NCBI GenBank assembly: GCA_026874595.1
Contig: CM049310.1
Span: forward strand, 28,755,058-28,819,057
Length of the DNA stretch: 64,000 bases
Reading direction: 5' to 3'
Source: Sipunculus nudus
Taxonomy: Eukaryota; Annelida; Sipuncula; Golfingiida; Sipunculidae
The position numbers were made by a program, and so were the translations under genes. Each line of letters opens with the position of its first letter. Position 1 is the first letter of the stretch. A model generated the notes under the pieces. The model saw only the letters and a program-made list of their open reading frames with translations, had not been told where the DNA came from and made no database searches. Below, one piece after another: positions 15,101 to 25,426 of this stretch.

Positions 15101-15872
15101 GGCCAGTATGACATCATCATAATCATCACGATAACAGCTTGAGACTGCTGAGCCATCTGTCAGATCCATCAGGAAAAAAATTTGATCTAAGCGAAGTCAA
15201 AACTAGAGTGAAAGTTAATAAATGTCTGTGAACCACAGCTCACATGAAAGTACCCAATCCGCATAAACGCATGACATAAGTGCATTTACAGCTCACATGA
15301 TAGCACCTGATCCGCATAAACGCATGACATCAGTGCATTAACAGCTCACGTGATAGCACCCGTTCCGCATAAACGTATGCTGTCAGCGAGTCAGCACACG
15401 GGACAGTTTCCGATCTGGAAAAAACACATGACAGTTGCAAGCAGTAAGAAATCAAATAACAAGTATTTAAAGCAAATGTTATATGCTTTATTAATATGTG
15501 CGTGCTTGTAAAACTTTTCGCTGCTCGTTAATCTCAGGACGCCTGTTACAAACGCTAAGGTTTATAAGCGAACGAGTTATGGCCAGCACCTACAAATTGA
15601 GAAGAACCAACATTGTAAACAAAACCTCTTTGGCGTACGTCGACGTGAATATTTTAAGCGGTCACTGACCTTTCCAGCTGTCGGCCCATAAGATGCATCA
15701 TAACCCTGTTTATAGTAACTGTCACGGTCTGTATCAATATATAGAGGACACTTTGCTCATCCGCGCCAGAATAGTGGGCATTTTAATCATTCTTAAAGCT
15801 TTTTTGTTCTGATTACAGACAGGTACCCCCTTCTTTGTTTTAATTAGATTATATTCCTTGGACATAAAACTG

Positions 15873-15968
<96 letters not shown>

Positions 15969-18900
15969 CTCTGTATTTGTTCCAGAGGTAAACAACTTTA
16001 AATGTTAAGTAGTTTCAAACAATAAAAAAGTAAATTAAATGTGAAGGCGACACCAGTGCCTGGCTTCTGATCTTCATTAGCGTGGACGGGGTCCAGTTGT
16101 TAATTTTTATTACTTTGTAGGCCTAGTACATTTAATGTTTTATTTTATAAACTTCCTACATTATGACCAGTTAAAAGTAAATTATTGAAAGATCAAAACG
16201 CTTATTTAAGGAAACTGGGACAAACGATGTGATATTTTCCTGTAACCAAGTGAAACATTGATATAAAGGATACCGTTCCCAGAGTAAAACGTATATAAAT
16301 CTGTTCATGTTTAACTTAAAATGGTTTATGGGATACATGAAGCTCAAAGGCGGCTGATGGAAAAGTAAGGTCTTTTAAAATGCGCATTACTAGTAGGCCG
16401 TCACGCATATGTGCAAGTGACTGGCGAGTAATGAAATTCAACAGGGACCTTGTTAAGGTCATCATCCTGCACACATCGTTATTTGATTAAGTCCAGTTAT
16501 TAACCTTTGACCCTTCACATTAAATTCATGTGTCAAAAGGTCGACAGAGGTCATGACCCGTGAGCCGAAGCATGAACTATTACTCATCTTCAAGCAAGAC
16601 AAATCACGACAGGTCCCGGGTTTCGGCTGGATAGCTTTAAGTCACGTGATTCAACAAGATTTAGTTTGAACATAGTTTAACACGAGAAATACTCGCTTTT
16701 TCTTAAGTGGCATCGTTTATGTGAGCCCTGACGAAAATCATGACGTCAGCACTTGCAGCACACAATCAATATAAAGGTTTTCGTGCAGTTATTTTGATTC
16801 ACGCAGCAATTGCTATTCCTAAATATGCACGGGTTTCATGCATCTGTCACCGACTGTTATTTGAATTTTTATCGTCTGGATATAAGACGTCATTTGTTTA
16901 CGTTTAATACCAAAATAACAGTGACTAAATCGCGTAGTAAATACTAGACCTGTGCCGCGTATCAAATTATTAAGTAACTAATTAGGTACACGTTCAAGAT
17001 TTGAAGAAGTGGACACAAAATTTAATACAAGCAATGTTTGTGGAATTAAACCATTTATGTCCCATTATCAAATAAAATGAATTAAAGTAAATAAAAAAAA
17101 ATAGATTTAGAACATATATGGTAACTGACGATGCACAGAAGTAAAAATATGAAAACTACAAAGAAAGACCAATATGAATATTCATAAATAATATGATTTA
17201 GCAAAATATAAGATTTATTAATTAAATTTTTTATCAAATTCCCGTAAAACGTACATTTTTACACAGATCCCTTTCGAGTAATCAGAATACTGGAGATAAA
17301 GGTTTTCTTTCATTGTTGGTGTGCAATATAACCTCTTTTGGGAATATACAGCAGAAAATTATATGAATCTAAATAAATCGACTGGTCTATTAATCTATAA
17401 AAATTGACAGGAAATCCAGATGTGGAAGAACAGGCGAATCAACCCCCTAGCACCACATCTAGGAAAGCTACCACCTCAACGACTATCACCACAAAGATTC
17501 TACCTACCGTCATCCCGACAACGGAAACGAACCCTCCGCCTTCACGGCCATCTCATCCCGGCCGTACAAACAATGGAATACTGCGTGAAGAAGTCGGCCG
17601 ATGGAGCAACTGTTCCAAATCGTGCGGGGGATGTGGTTGGAAACATCGAATAAAATACTGTATCCACGCAAATGGACTCAGGAGGTAAGAGACTTGATAA
17701 ATACAGTCATTGTTGAGTTTAAAATCAAAATATGCTTTAAACATATCTTTTCCAGTATTTTTAATTACCATAAATTGATTCTATCACAAAAGGATATCCT
17801 GAAATTTTAAACTGAAGTAAGCAAGAGCTTCGTTTCCTGTGAATGTTCCTGGATGTTATTTTAAGTTATGTTGAGATGACACCAACTTGTCAGCTCTGGC
17901 AATCAGAGGTACCAGTCTAACCAGTCACAGTCATAAGTTTCCATAAACAAATATATAAAAAAAAAGATTAAACAGAAAACTGGTGATTTGTGTTGTGTGC
18001 AGAATGATAAATGTCAATAATATGTATACACAGTTGTCTAGTAAACAAAAAATGCCTTGTGAAATCTTTGAATTTTATCATCATGACAATTTGAAGTTGG
18101 CAGGTTTGACAATAAAGTACTAAGAAAGAAGAAAGTCCCCTATGGTAAAAGAAAGTATCTACATGAGATGCAAAATAAGCTATTGAAATTAGTAATCAAC
18201 CTTATAGGGCTTTATTCATGACTATCGTGGGCATTTTTTAAGATTTGACATATTCTTTTGTAGCGCTTGTGGAAGAGAGGAGGTTAAATGTTCTGTTCCT
18301 TTAGAAGTCCAGTGTTCCTGTTGCACGTTTATTGGCAGAGTACAGTGCCAGTAAGTACAGGCAGCGATACCAGTAGGCCATATAGCAACTATGTCCTTTT
18401 TATTATCTATATAAATAAAATGAGGCAGGGTACCTCAGTTAAAATTTGACTTTATGTGCTTTGAAACATGTATACACACAATATATATTATGGCATAGAT
18501 TACAAGAAAAACATCTTTTTCCCCAAGTGGAAATATGGAATTGCAGCACTTTTGGTGATTACATATCGGTTTATATTGCTTCATTAAAATATCAACATTT
18601 CAGTATTCAGTTTGTAAATAATGTGTTCTACCTTGGCCATCATTGTTATACACATAGAAACAGAGAAAAATCTTGATTATTCAAGGCAGGGAACTTTGTT
18701 ACATAAATTCTTTTAATCATTTCTTGCTAGAAAGAAAATAAAGGTTAAAATTGACGGTAACCGTCAGTTTTATGTACTTTTGTATTATTTGAAAAGGATA
18801 TTTAAAAAAATAATATATTTTAATAGTGAAACAATTACAAGAGGGAAACAAATATAATCAACATAAACTATAGATCCCTATAACATCCATTTGATAAGGC

Positions 18901-19057
18901 TTGTCACATTCAGTGCTTTAGGATGGACCACCATGATACGCACGCATTTTATCATATTTACATTTTTGTGTCTTCCAGGCCTGGCTGTACCGGTTGTTGT
19001 GAGGGTTATAGGATAGCTAGAATAGGACGCAGGGATTGGTGCGTCCCTGTCTATTGA
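328..19057 (+). CDS. Astacin-EGF-CUB-vWA-TSP1 extracellular protease (5' partial gene)
   Basis: Ten exons join in one frame: 328-451, 786-920, 1982-2091, 2678-2808, 3609-3751, 11891-12004, 12933-13511, 17411-17684, 18264-18350, 18979-19057. They total 1776 nt, or 591 residues plus TGA. Phases agree at every junction. In order they encode the end of an astacin (M12A) zinc-metalloprotease domain (TIGQAVELSFFDVKVAN), an EGF-like module, a CUB domain, a Pro/Thr linker, a vWA domain, a second Pro/Thr linker, a TSP1-like repeat and a Cys-rich tail. The catalytic HExxH exons and signal peptide must lie upstream of the window. Astacins with EGF/CUB/TSP1 tails are secreted proteases acting on matrix or developmental substrates; a vWA domain would add protein binding. 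The substrate is unknown. The intron after exon 4 uses a GC donor. Exon boundaries were predicted by eye. Confidence 0.85.
786..920 (+). CDS. Gene 1 exon: EGF-like module
   Basis: The acceptor is ttttacag and the donor is GCCG|gtaggt. It encodes a six-cysteine module with CKHGGYQDPNDCTRCKCPDG followed by FGGRFC. This is the EGF-like module that directly follows the protease domain in nematode-type astacins. It enters and leaves at phase 1. Confidence 0.85.
1303..2000 (+). repeat. 39-bp minisatellite made of the CUB-exon 3' splice site
   Basis: Seventeen units upstream of the true acceptor each contain gttacag|CG, at exact 39-bp steps from 1319 to 1943, and the exon start at 1982 is the eighteenth. 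Two unit types alternate, with GTGTGGTTGTGATAT or GTGTGTTTGTGATAT after the AG, giving a partial 78-bp period. The unit spans the acceptor and first codons of the CUB exon. 39 bp is 13 codons, and the CUB reading frame stays open back to a TAG at 1516-1518. The other long frames here are by-products of this repeat. Confidence 0.95.
1982..2091 (+). CDS. Gene 1 exon: start of CUB domain
   Basis: The acceptor gttacag|CGTGTGGGGGTGAT is the last unit edge of the 39-bp minisatellite upstream. The donor is AGG|gtacgt. It encodes ACGGDIYLSHGQETIIQSPN and then NYYGGGYS..CNWRIR, the typical CUB opening (C-G-G...SPNYP..Y....C.W.I). It enters at phase 1 and ends at phase 0. Confidence 0.85.
2678..2808 (+). 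CDS. Gene 1 exon: middle of CUB domain, GC donor
   Basis: The acceptor is gattccag. It encodes APPGKNVKLAFEGDFGI, then a Cys pair and YHWVEVKY (CUB pattern: hydrophobic strand, C, D-V-EV). The only donor that keeps frame with the next exon is CCAAG|gcaagt, the classic GC-AG donor context. It ends at phase 2. Confidence 0.8.
2849..3197. mobile_element. hAT-like MITE, copy 1 (G/C runs and TA repeat inside)
   Basis: The ends read CTGGGGCGTCAGTA and TATTGACGCCCACTG, near-inverted and shared with the copy at 63047-63504. Inside are a G run, the motif tatataccccccac, a (TA)n tract at about 3085-3127, and a C run. It lies about 40 bp downstream of the GC splice donor of gene 1. The left target site is lost in a CT microsatellite, so the 8-bp duplication cannot be confirmed. 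Confidence 0.6.
3609..3751 (+). CDS. Gene 1 exon: end of CUB domain
   Basis: The acceptor is tcaacag and the donor is TCTG|gtgagt. With AG from the previous exon the first codon is AGA. It encodes RFCCQDRP...SESETMVVTFRANFS and then GFRARLSS. The T-M-V-V-T-F-R-A-N...GF.A.. pattern is the standard CUB C-terminal half. It ends at phase 1. Confidence 0.85.
3957..11866 (+). repeat. 62-bp satellite-like array, about 127 units, filling intron 5 of gene 1
   Basis: The unit contains TATAGGTGTACACAC, TTTTTACCTTCAGGACATAC, GAGATAACTATGCACTGAC. The period is 62 bp, counted directly from repeated positions. Units differ at a few diagnostic sites: cagg/caag/ccag/cagaa; catacgag/cacacgag/tataggag; ataactat/ataaccat/atgaccat. 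The 5' edge fades after 3957. The last units (from about 11600) are diverged and alternate with a GTTTTAGCCGTACAC variant. The array occupies almost the whole 8.1-kb intron 3752-11890 and stops just before the exon 6 acceptor. I see no gene in it. Confidence 0.97.
11891..12004 (+). CDS. Gene 1 exon: Pro/Thr-rich linker
   Basis: The acceptor ctctgtttacag lies immediately after the last degenerate unit of the 62-bp array. The donor is AACG|gtgggt. It encodes 38 residues rich in Pro, Thr and Lys (PTQRPTQPPTPPPTWIP), a probably extended and O-glycosylated spacer between CUB and vWA. Phase is 1-1. Confidence 0.75.
12408..12846. mobile_element. TTAA-flanked non-autonomous DNA transposon, copy 1
   Basis: The sequence runs TTAA|AGGGGC ... 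GGCCCCT|TTAA, with a 431-bp body at 12412-12842. A second copy lies inverted at 25494-25992. They share ATTCTTTCACACTATCAG, CAGTTTTGCTTTATA and the GTTTACA-rich middle. TTAA target duplication is typical of piggyBac-type and some other cut-and-paste elements. No transposase is encoded. It sits 86 bp upstream of the vWA exon. Confidence 0.75.
12933..13511 (+). CDS. Gene 1 exon: von Willebrand factor A domain
   Basis: The acceptor is ttttaacag and the donor is CAAG|gtaaga; phase is 1-1. One 579-nt exon encodes a complete vWA fold. The opening strand is DLAFVLDSSGKPDG, followed by FSRLFQFG...VHAGVVSYG, an MTNIADGLRVM helix, DVAILLSEGPAN, LGIKVFVIGIS, and the closing helix to NMICQ. Flanking cysteines fit the usual vWA disulfide. 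The metal-site motif DxSxS reads D-S-S-G-K, so the last serine is lysine. The later Asp of the family's T-D-G loop is Glu. Metal binding may be weakened. Confidence 0.9.
15234..15380. repeat. 53-bp tandem repeat, three copies
   Basis: The units begin acagctcacatgatagcacc and contain ccgcataaacgcatgacat. Starts at about 15235, 15288 and 15341 give a 53-bp period. It is intronic, and its function is unknown. Confidence 0.75.
15874..15964. repeat. (TA)n microsatellite
   Basis: About 90 bp of nearly pure TA dinucleotides with one TT interruption, in intron 7 of gene 1. Confidence 0.95.
17411..17684 (+). CDS. Gene 1 exon: Pro/Thr linker and start of TSP1-like repeat
   Basis: The acceptor is aaattgacag and the donor is GGAG|gtaaga. 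The first part is a Thr/Pro/Ser-rich stretch (TTSTTITTK, TTETNPPPSRPSHPG), a likely O-glycosylated spacer. It then enters a thrombospondin type 1-like repeat, EVGRWSNCSKSCGGCGWKHR and IKYC. The WS-x-CS-x-SCGG core is diagnostic. It enters at phase 1 and ends at phase 2. Confidence 0.85.
18264..18350 (+). CDS. Gene 1 exon: TSP1 C-terminal part, Cys-rich
   Basis: The acceptor is cttttgtag and the donor is TGCCA|gtaagt. It encodes SACGREEVKC and then VQCSCCTFIGRVQC. The spacing fits the last cysteines of a TSP1-like module running into a short Cys-rich tail. Phase 2-2 keeps the frame to the final exon. Confidence 0.75.
18979..19057 (+). CDS. Gene 1 last coding exon: Cys-rich tail and stop
   Basis: The acceptor is gtcttccag. 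It encodes QPGCTGCCEGYRIARIGRR and then DWCVPVY before TGA at 19055-19057. The tail matches no domain I recognise. No transmembrane segment or GPI-type hydrophobic end follows, so the product should be secreted. Confidence 0.75.
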
Positions 19058-19514
19058 TAACGTCACGTTTTACCACATACATATTGCCGATCATAGCGCT
19101 TACTTATTGTCCCTAAAGTGTATTATTTACTGGATACACCCAAAAATGACAATGGACCCGGAGAACGACCGGGACTTTGAAAGCTGCCGGATGTGAAGAA
19201 GGCGAGTGAAAACTTGCTGTCATTGAACTATCACCAAAGCAAAGTGTGCCTTTCAAGATGGTTTTCCTGACAGATTGTCCTGTGTTGTCCGCCGTGTACA
19301 GAGAGGGATGTCATAGTTGGGAAGCAGTTTGGTGTCTCGACTGCCTCAGCTTTAGGAAACTAATATAATTGTGATAATTAGACTATCATTTTGTAGAATC
19401 ATATATTGTGTTAAGTTTTGGTACAACATATTTATGCTGGATGTCACCACACAACGTATGTTGTTTCGACAAAAATAGCCAATTTTGCCGACTGTAAAGC
19501 GTATTAGACTTCAA

Positions 19515-19520
19515 AATAAA
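19515..19520 (+). terminator. Candidate polyadenylation signal of gene 1
   Basis: AATAAA lies 458 bp after the stop codon, in a stretch with no other coding signal. It is the only clear hexamer close downstream. The cleavage site is not determined. Confidence 0.4.
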
Positions 19521-19668
19521 ACGTCAGACTACAAGACGTGCGTCAAAGGTTCGATGGCTGCACTCATCGGCAGTGAATCTAGTCGCCCTGGAGCCTGACA
19601 AATAAATAATGAACATTTTGGAACCATTAATTTGTACGCAGGTCGTACCGTGGCGCCGGACGCCCATA

Positions 19669-20016
19669 AAGCTGTGTTTCCATGTATCGGCAAATATCGT
19701 AACCGCAAAAGACGTACGTACGCTCCATAGTGCGAAGTCCGCAAAAGCTGTTTCCATAAGTACGTACGTTTTTCTTGCGAATATCCTTTCGCGTGCCTCT
19801 TTTGAAACTGCACACATGCACAATTTTATTTTAAATGCACCCGGTGACCTGGCGCCGTGGCACAGTCGGGAATCACCGTTCCGTGTCGGTGCGGTCCGTT
19901 TTTTGCGGATACGCATGCGGAGCACGTGAAAACGTACACATTGAAAACAGTTCATCTTAAAAAGATTTTTTACGTACGAGACGTACGAGATTAACGGATA
20001 CATGGAAACACAGCTT
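19669..20016. mobile_element. TIR element (MITE), possibly PIF/Harbinger-type
   Basis: The 20-bp ends are perfect inverted repeats, aagctgtgtttccatgtatc at 19669-19688 and its complement at 19997-20016. The flanks read TAA on both sides, which fits a 3-bp TWA target duplication as in PIF/Harbinger; a 2-bp TA duplication is also possible. The interior is unusually rich in tacgtacg and CpG. The open frames here are short and show no transposase motif. Confidence 0.75.
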
Positions 20017-21986
20017 AACACGACCCAAATATTGACTGGACAGCCAGTATTCTAAATGTTTCGTTAACCTCTGTCATTTCCTGTATTGCATGGCCAAAAT
20101 GCCATTTGTTGAACTTGTGGAACTTTTTTTATTTATAAAGTTGGTTTATAGACTTGGGCATAGAAACGTTCGTTACAGAGATGGGTGCTTTCATCTGAGT
20201 GCTTGGACAGGATCGGCAGATAAAAAAAATAAGAAACCGCTGTCACGTGAGGCTATAATGTATCACATCAACCAGTCCTGCAGAGGGATTGTAAATCACG
20301 CTACCTGGGTTCAGGTGATATTTTATCATGTAGTTATATACGTGTTGGGATAGATTTCTTGTGAAGTCCCACAGAGTCTGTCAAAAATAAATTACTAGTT
20401 CATGTTAAAGCTTTCTTTCTGAAGCTATTTTCTTAATTGACTAGTTTTGGTTGGCCGCAGACACATAGCCTCACAATTAAAATGTTATTATCCTTCAATT
20501 GTTCCCAAAAGTCTAAACCCCAGATTCCTTCTAGTTAACACAAAGGACATTGTAATTGGGACGGAGTTTGATGCATGTATTTATGAAATGCTAGAAAACT
20601 CCGTCAGAGGTCTCCCCATCAGTTTAGACACTTGTTTCATGTTACCAAGTCATGTCATTTTATACCCGTCATTGAGCTTGTTTTATTTCTTCTTCTTTTT
20701 TTAACATGTGAAGCCTGCGCTAGAAATTGCTCAGTATTTCCCTAACGAGAAAACGACTGTCAAAGCTTAGACATTTGTACGGTAAGAGTCTTGAAGAGTG
20801 ATGACGGAATCGAACAAGAGAGACCCCTGGTGGAGATTGTAATAAACAGTATAGAAATATACTTTGAAGAAATGGTTACCGTAGTGTTTGAATTTAGATG
20901 TTTGGATTCCATGCCCTTCCCCCGTCGCTATATCTATAAGTCGGCACAATGCAAGGTAATAAAATGTACTTTGGATGGCAGGACGAGGAAAAGAAAACCT
21001 TTGATGTTGAAACATTGTTCCCTTCATGATAAAAATAATTGAAAAATAATAGCCATGTTGTGCATTCAGAAATATAACTTAAATAATTTGTTTTCATTAA
21101 TGACATCCATTAATTGATCGCTAGGTAATTGCTAATATTTATTGGCATTTTTTTGCCACTTTTTAAATAGATGTATTTTTTGTGCGTGCTTGTATGAAAT
21201 ACTTCGATTGTTTATGGATTGTTTATTTATTATATGTGAAATAAACTATAAAACTTTTGAGTGTATCTGTACCGGAAAGTTATAACATGGACATGGATGA
21301 ATTATCAGTCGTATACAATTTGCCTCGTTTTTCTAGCCAAAACAAGAGTAACAGAAAATATTGACGGATGGTGGGATAGCAGACGGAGCTTACCGATTAA
21401 TGTAAGGTTGCGGAAGCTTTTCCACGGGCATGCGCAACGGACATACCGGTCGTCTGCTGTGTCTTGGTCGAGTGACTCTGCATGGCAGGTTTTGTCAAAT
21501 AAATCAAGATGCACGTTAGGGAGTCCGACAGGAAACTGGCGAAGAGAAGATATTAACTGTTGTCACTTTTAGATAAAACAAATCTGATCTTTGTCGCCAA
21601 AACGCACCCGACCATTTAGTGTCATCCATCGCCAGTAGGTGCGCTGGAAAGGTATGTTGGCACCCTTCCGCCTGAGGTCGTTTCTACCCAAAACGACCAT
21701 CTTTCAGCTTCGCACTGCGGGACGGATGGGATTACTTGTCTTAACTGTCAAAATTCAAAATTAGAATTTAGAATATATCAAGGAAACACATTCTCTCTTC
21801 ATTTCACATGCGCGAGTTAAAAAAAAAAAATTACTTATTTTGTTAAGTCCTTAAAAACAAAAACACAAATGTTTTCTTGAAACAATCGTTATCCGACCTA
21901 TTTGAACAGACTATGTTACTGTCTTCATTACATTAATACCTACGTCACTTGCGTATTTAGAACCCCAAGTGCATTCAGGGGTTTTA

Positions 21987-22559
21987 ATTTGTGGGAATTT
22001 GATAGACTGGTACCCCGCTCTATTATGGCAACGCTGCTCTTGGCCAATCATAGAGACGGGCGTGCAACGCCATCTTATGTACTCCTGGCAGACTGGTTCC
22101 ATCTCGAGTATGTATTATATATATGATAAAAATAAGCATTTCGTTTGCTCAAAGAAGTTGCCAAAAATCGGCTGTACATTTTGCGTGACATTAATGATTA
22201 GATTAATAGATATTGATAGTAAATCAATGCCACGTGCAGTGAAATATCAAAGATTCAGTATATCTTATTAACTATACATACATCATTCAATTTTTGTGCA
22301 ACAACACATTTTTAAATATTTAAAAACTAGAAATAACCAAAGAAAGTCATTTATGGGAAATCTTCATAATCATGGGATAATCAGCCAACATCGCGTGAAC
22401 GTCCATCACAATCGGTATGAGCGTGCATACTGGGGTTGGAACCAGTCTACATGTAAGTCAGGAGTTGCAACTGGGAGTACTTAAGATGGCGTTGTACGCC
22501 TGTCTCTATGCTTGGCTGAGGGCCTTAATAGAGCAGGGTACCAGGGAATGCCCATAAAT
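21987..22559. mobile_element. Foldback / long-TIR DNA element
   Basis: The arms at about 21987-22110 and 22435-22559 are imperfect inverted copies. Matching blocks include ctggtaccc..gctctatta, catagagac.ggcgt.caacg and cgccatctta.gtactcc. The centre is AT-rich and non-coding. The outer ends read ATTTGTGGGAATT and the complement of AATGCCCATAAAT. The target duplication is not clear. No transposase is encoded. Confidence 0.7.
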
Positions 22560-22878
22560 CCTTATCATCTGAGTGTATGAGAGCCCCATTCTGCATAGTG
22601 CGGTTTGTGGCAACAAATCGCAGGCGCTTGAATCTCTATTAATAATAGTCTTCATATCTCCAATGTTATTAGATATACTACGACGATATCAGGTCAAACG
22701 ACCCAATAATGGAACCATAATACCGTGTTATCACTTGTAGTATCACGTTATCAATTAAAATTGACTAAGAAATTAGAACAAATTTAGCGAATCTGCAAAG
22801 TCGCCACAACTTCAAATTTTCCCCACCAGGGCGGCTCGATATATTTTTTATATCGTGATAAATGCCTACGATACCATA

Positions 22879-22998
22879 TCTATATATTAATAGCGTAAGG
22901 CGATTTTTGTGATTTTCCGTATCTCCTCTGATACTACCGTACGGTTTGCCGTGATTTCTGACATACATATGCTCAGGGTTTGTCCGACGAGATTCCAC
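22879..22998 (+). mobile_element. Helitron 5'-end fragment
   Basis: It starts A|TCTATATATTAATAGCGTAA and aligns with the complete copy at 24737 through cgatttttgtgat, ctcctctgatacta, cggtttgccgtgattt and gacatacatatgctc up to ttgtccga. Similarity stops near 22998, and no matching CTAG 3' end was found, so it is a fragment or a copy with a different 3' part. Confidence 0.65.
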
Positions 22999-24736
22999 CC
23001 ACTTTTATTTGCAATATTTGCGTATTACGTGCATAATTAATAATTTTAATAATTTGCTCCCCCGCGGGCGCCTCTTTTCTTTGTGTCTTCGGGCCTGGTA
23101 ACACAATGGCCACAGAGTGTTTGATGGCGGGACAGAGTTTTTCTCCGGGGGCCCTAACTGGGCTTTTCTTAAAATTGCGGTGACCGGCCCGAAATAATCC
23201 CCATTGGTGATCCCTTCTAAAAAGGCAACCTCCGCGCAGCGAAAAGGTCTATTGTGCACAAGGAGATCTCGCGTGAGGAAATTGCTCATAAGGGGGATCT
23301 TTCAAAGAATGAAAATTTTCCGAGCGGTAGTGAATGCAGGGTAGTGTGTAAAACCCGAACCCCACGGTCCCCGGACCCAATAAACCTATTTCCTCATTTT
23401 CCATTATTTATACCGATAAAAACACCACTATTGTTGATGTAAGGACAGAGCAAAGTCCCTAAATGTTGCACATTTGTAAGTGACCGATTCACTGAAAGAT
23501 TTATAATTACAAAAATATTTCGATAAAGACGGACCTCATTTACTTGATTTTGCCAACTGTTCAATTTTGACGGACCCCAGTAACCACCGCTCATATTTTT
23601 ATTTATGACTAAAAGAGGACAAAAATAGCACTCATGTCACACACTAAATATAATATTTGTTATTTTAAATGAAAATATAATAGTGCGGACACAGTGGGGG
23701 AGATTTAATTTGAAGTGCACTAACAGTTGAGCGGACCTGAGACTGATATATCAGAGCACTTCCACATAACAACAGGTTTCTTGCTCCGTTCATAACAACC
23801 ATGCAATTTTAAAGTTGGCAGTAATATAAATACCGAAAGGAATTGTTGATTACTTGCATTTCAAGCAACTACAGGTTCCAAAATAATGATTTTGTAAATG
23901 TTTTAAATTATAATACTTTTTAAAACGCTACACAAATGAAATAAATAGCAAATATAAAATTATGAATAAAAACTGAGACAGAAATGTAAAAATAAGGATA
24001 CAAACACAATAATAAGTTACAAATGTGTCATGGCTAAACGTGATGTCAAATACATGTATGTACTAAAGAAATGGTAAAACAACGAGAAAACGGGGTCCGT
24101 GTAATCCGTGAGGTCCGTGCCCCAGGGTCCGTGTTTTTTTTTATCAAATTTTGTTGCAAAACAGACTTTTTTATGTTTTAACCAAACATAATATAAAATA
24201 TGTCTTTAGATACGATTATGCTAAAATATCTGGACAAATTACCATGAGAGTTTAAGAAGTACAAATTTTTCTTGGGTTCCGGGATCCGGAGTGCTGTGGG
24301 ATCCGGGTTTAACACACTGCCTGAACGCAGTGACTATCTCACTGGAAAACATTGGCTCAGCGTTCAAACAGAAAGGAGTGCGTGATATTTAAAAATATAT
24401 ACAGCCATTTAATGTACCACATAATATAATGCTACCACGAACTTTTGCGCAGCGGGATTGCCCGACCATGTGAGTGCTCAGTTTTTGTGCGTTATAACCG
24501 GAATGCAATTATCGAGATCACGTCTCAGCGCTGTACTGTACTACCATGCAAGATAACAGGTTCCTTTACTGGCGGATTCGCGGGCGCGGTGGGCAACTTT
24601 AAATGGCGATGTTCAGCATAATATATATTTTCATATAAAAATGATTTTATTTAACATATCAAAGTCTTCGAAAATTCTCTGACCAACCTCTCGGCTTCAA
24701 TTAGAGTTTTATGCATAACACCATGCATATAATCGA

Positions 24737-25047
24737 TCTATATATTAATAGCGTAACGCGATTTGTGTGAATTAACATGTCTCCTCTGACACTACGGTTT
24801 GCCGTGATTTTTGACATACATATGCTCCGGGTTTGTCCGAAGACATTCCACCATTCGGACAAGAACGTATTCGTCCAGGTCATTCAGATTCCGACACAAG
24901 GTTAACTCAGAGACAGAACACTTATACCAAATGTCGGATTCAAAGAGACAGTAACATTGTACACCTAAGACATGAAACTATGACAGACTATTTGACTTCA
25001 GAACTAAATGCTCGCCCAAAACCGTGCGTAGCACGGGTAATTGCTAG
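24737..25047 (+). mobile_element. Non-autonomous Helitron with both termini
   Basis: The 5' end is A|TCTATATATTAATAGCG. The 3' end has a perfect hairpin, CCGTGC-gta-GCACGG (25022-25036), seven bases before CTAG|T. The 5'-TC, the 3' hairpin, the CTRR end and insertion between A and T are the Helitron hallmarks, and all four are present in a 311-bp element. It lacks a Rep/helicase gene and must be mobilised in trans. The frame at 24833-25057 is inside the element and is not a gene. Confidence 0.85.
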
Positions 25048-25233
25048 TATTGTATAATTTGTGAAAGACCCTGCCCATATAAAAATTACATGTATACTGC
25101 TATTGAAGGGCTGGTGACGTGTGATACCTGATCGGTGCTTGTGGTACTATTTATGACGACTTGGTTTCATGGAATTATTTTTTTGGGGGGAAGGGGGGGG
25201 GGGGGAGGTGTTAGGTAATGACTATTTACGTAG

Positions 25234-25426
25234 CAGACACGGATCCAGAGGGGGTAAACACCTGGTCCCCTCCCCTTTCTTTCGGTCGGCGCAACCTTTT
25301 TAAAAAAAATAATGGACTAACTTATGTTGCCTGAGCCTCAATTTTCCTAACTGGGAACCTTTAAATTTTGTCATTAATCCTCCTGGGCTGAACCCCTCCT
25401 TTTCCTAAATCCTGGATCTGCCCCTG
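25234..25426. mobile_element. Small GC-rich MITE-like insertion
   Basis: The ends read CAGACACGGATCCAGAGGGG and CCTGGATCTGCCCCTG, imperfect inverted repeats of the CAG...GGATCCAG type often seen in hAT-like MITEs. The flanks do not show an 8-bp duplication, so the class is uncertain. Related ends occur near 29092 and 51525. Confidence 0.45.

Larger units (their letters stand above)
13512..17410 (+). other. Intron 7 of gene 1 (no gene seen)
   Basis: This 3.9-kb AT-rich intron lies between the vWA and TSP1 exons. It holds a three-unit 53-bp tandem repeat (about 15234-15380) and a long (TA)n tract (15874-15964). The open frames at 14034-14303 and on the minus strand at 14729-14920 lack any recognisable motif and look like chance. 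I found no further exon that keeps phase 1-1. Confidence 0.6.

Noticed and set aside
20090-21572. Several 80-100 residue frames downstream of gene 1
   Set aside because: No shared motif, frames on both strands overlap, and no splice or polyadenylation logic. Treated as chance.
23000-23300. GC-rich block that might be rRNA or a captured gene fragment
   Set aside because: I could not match it to an rRNA helix or a protein. Only noted as the diverged part of the Helitron-like region.
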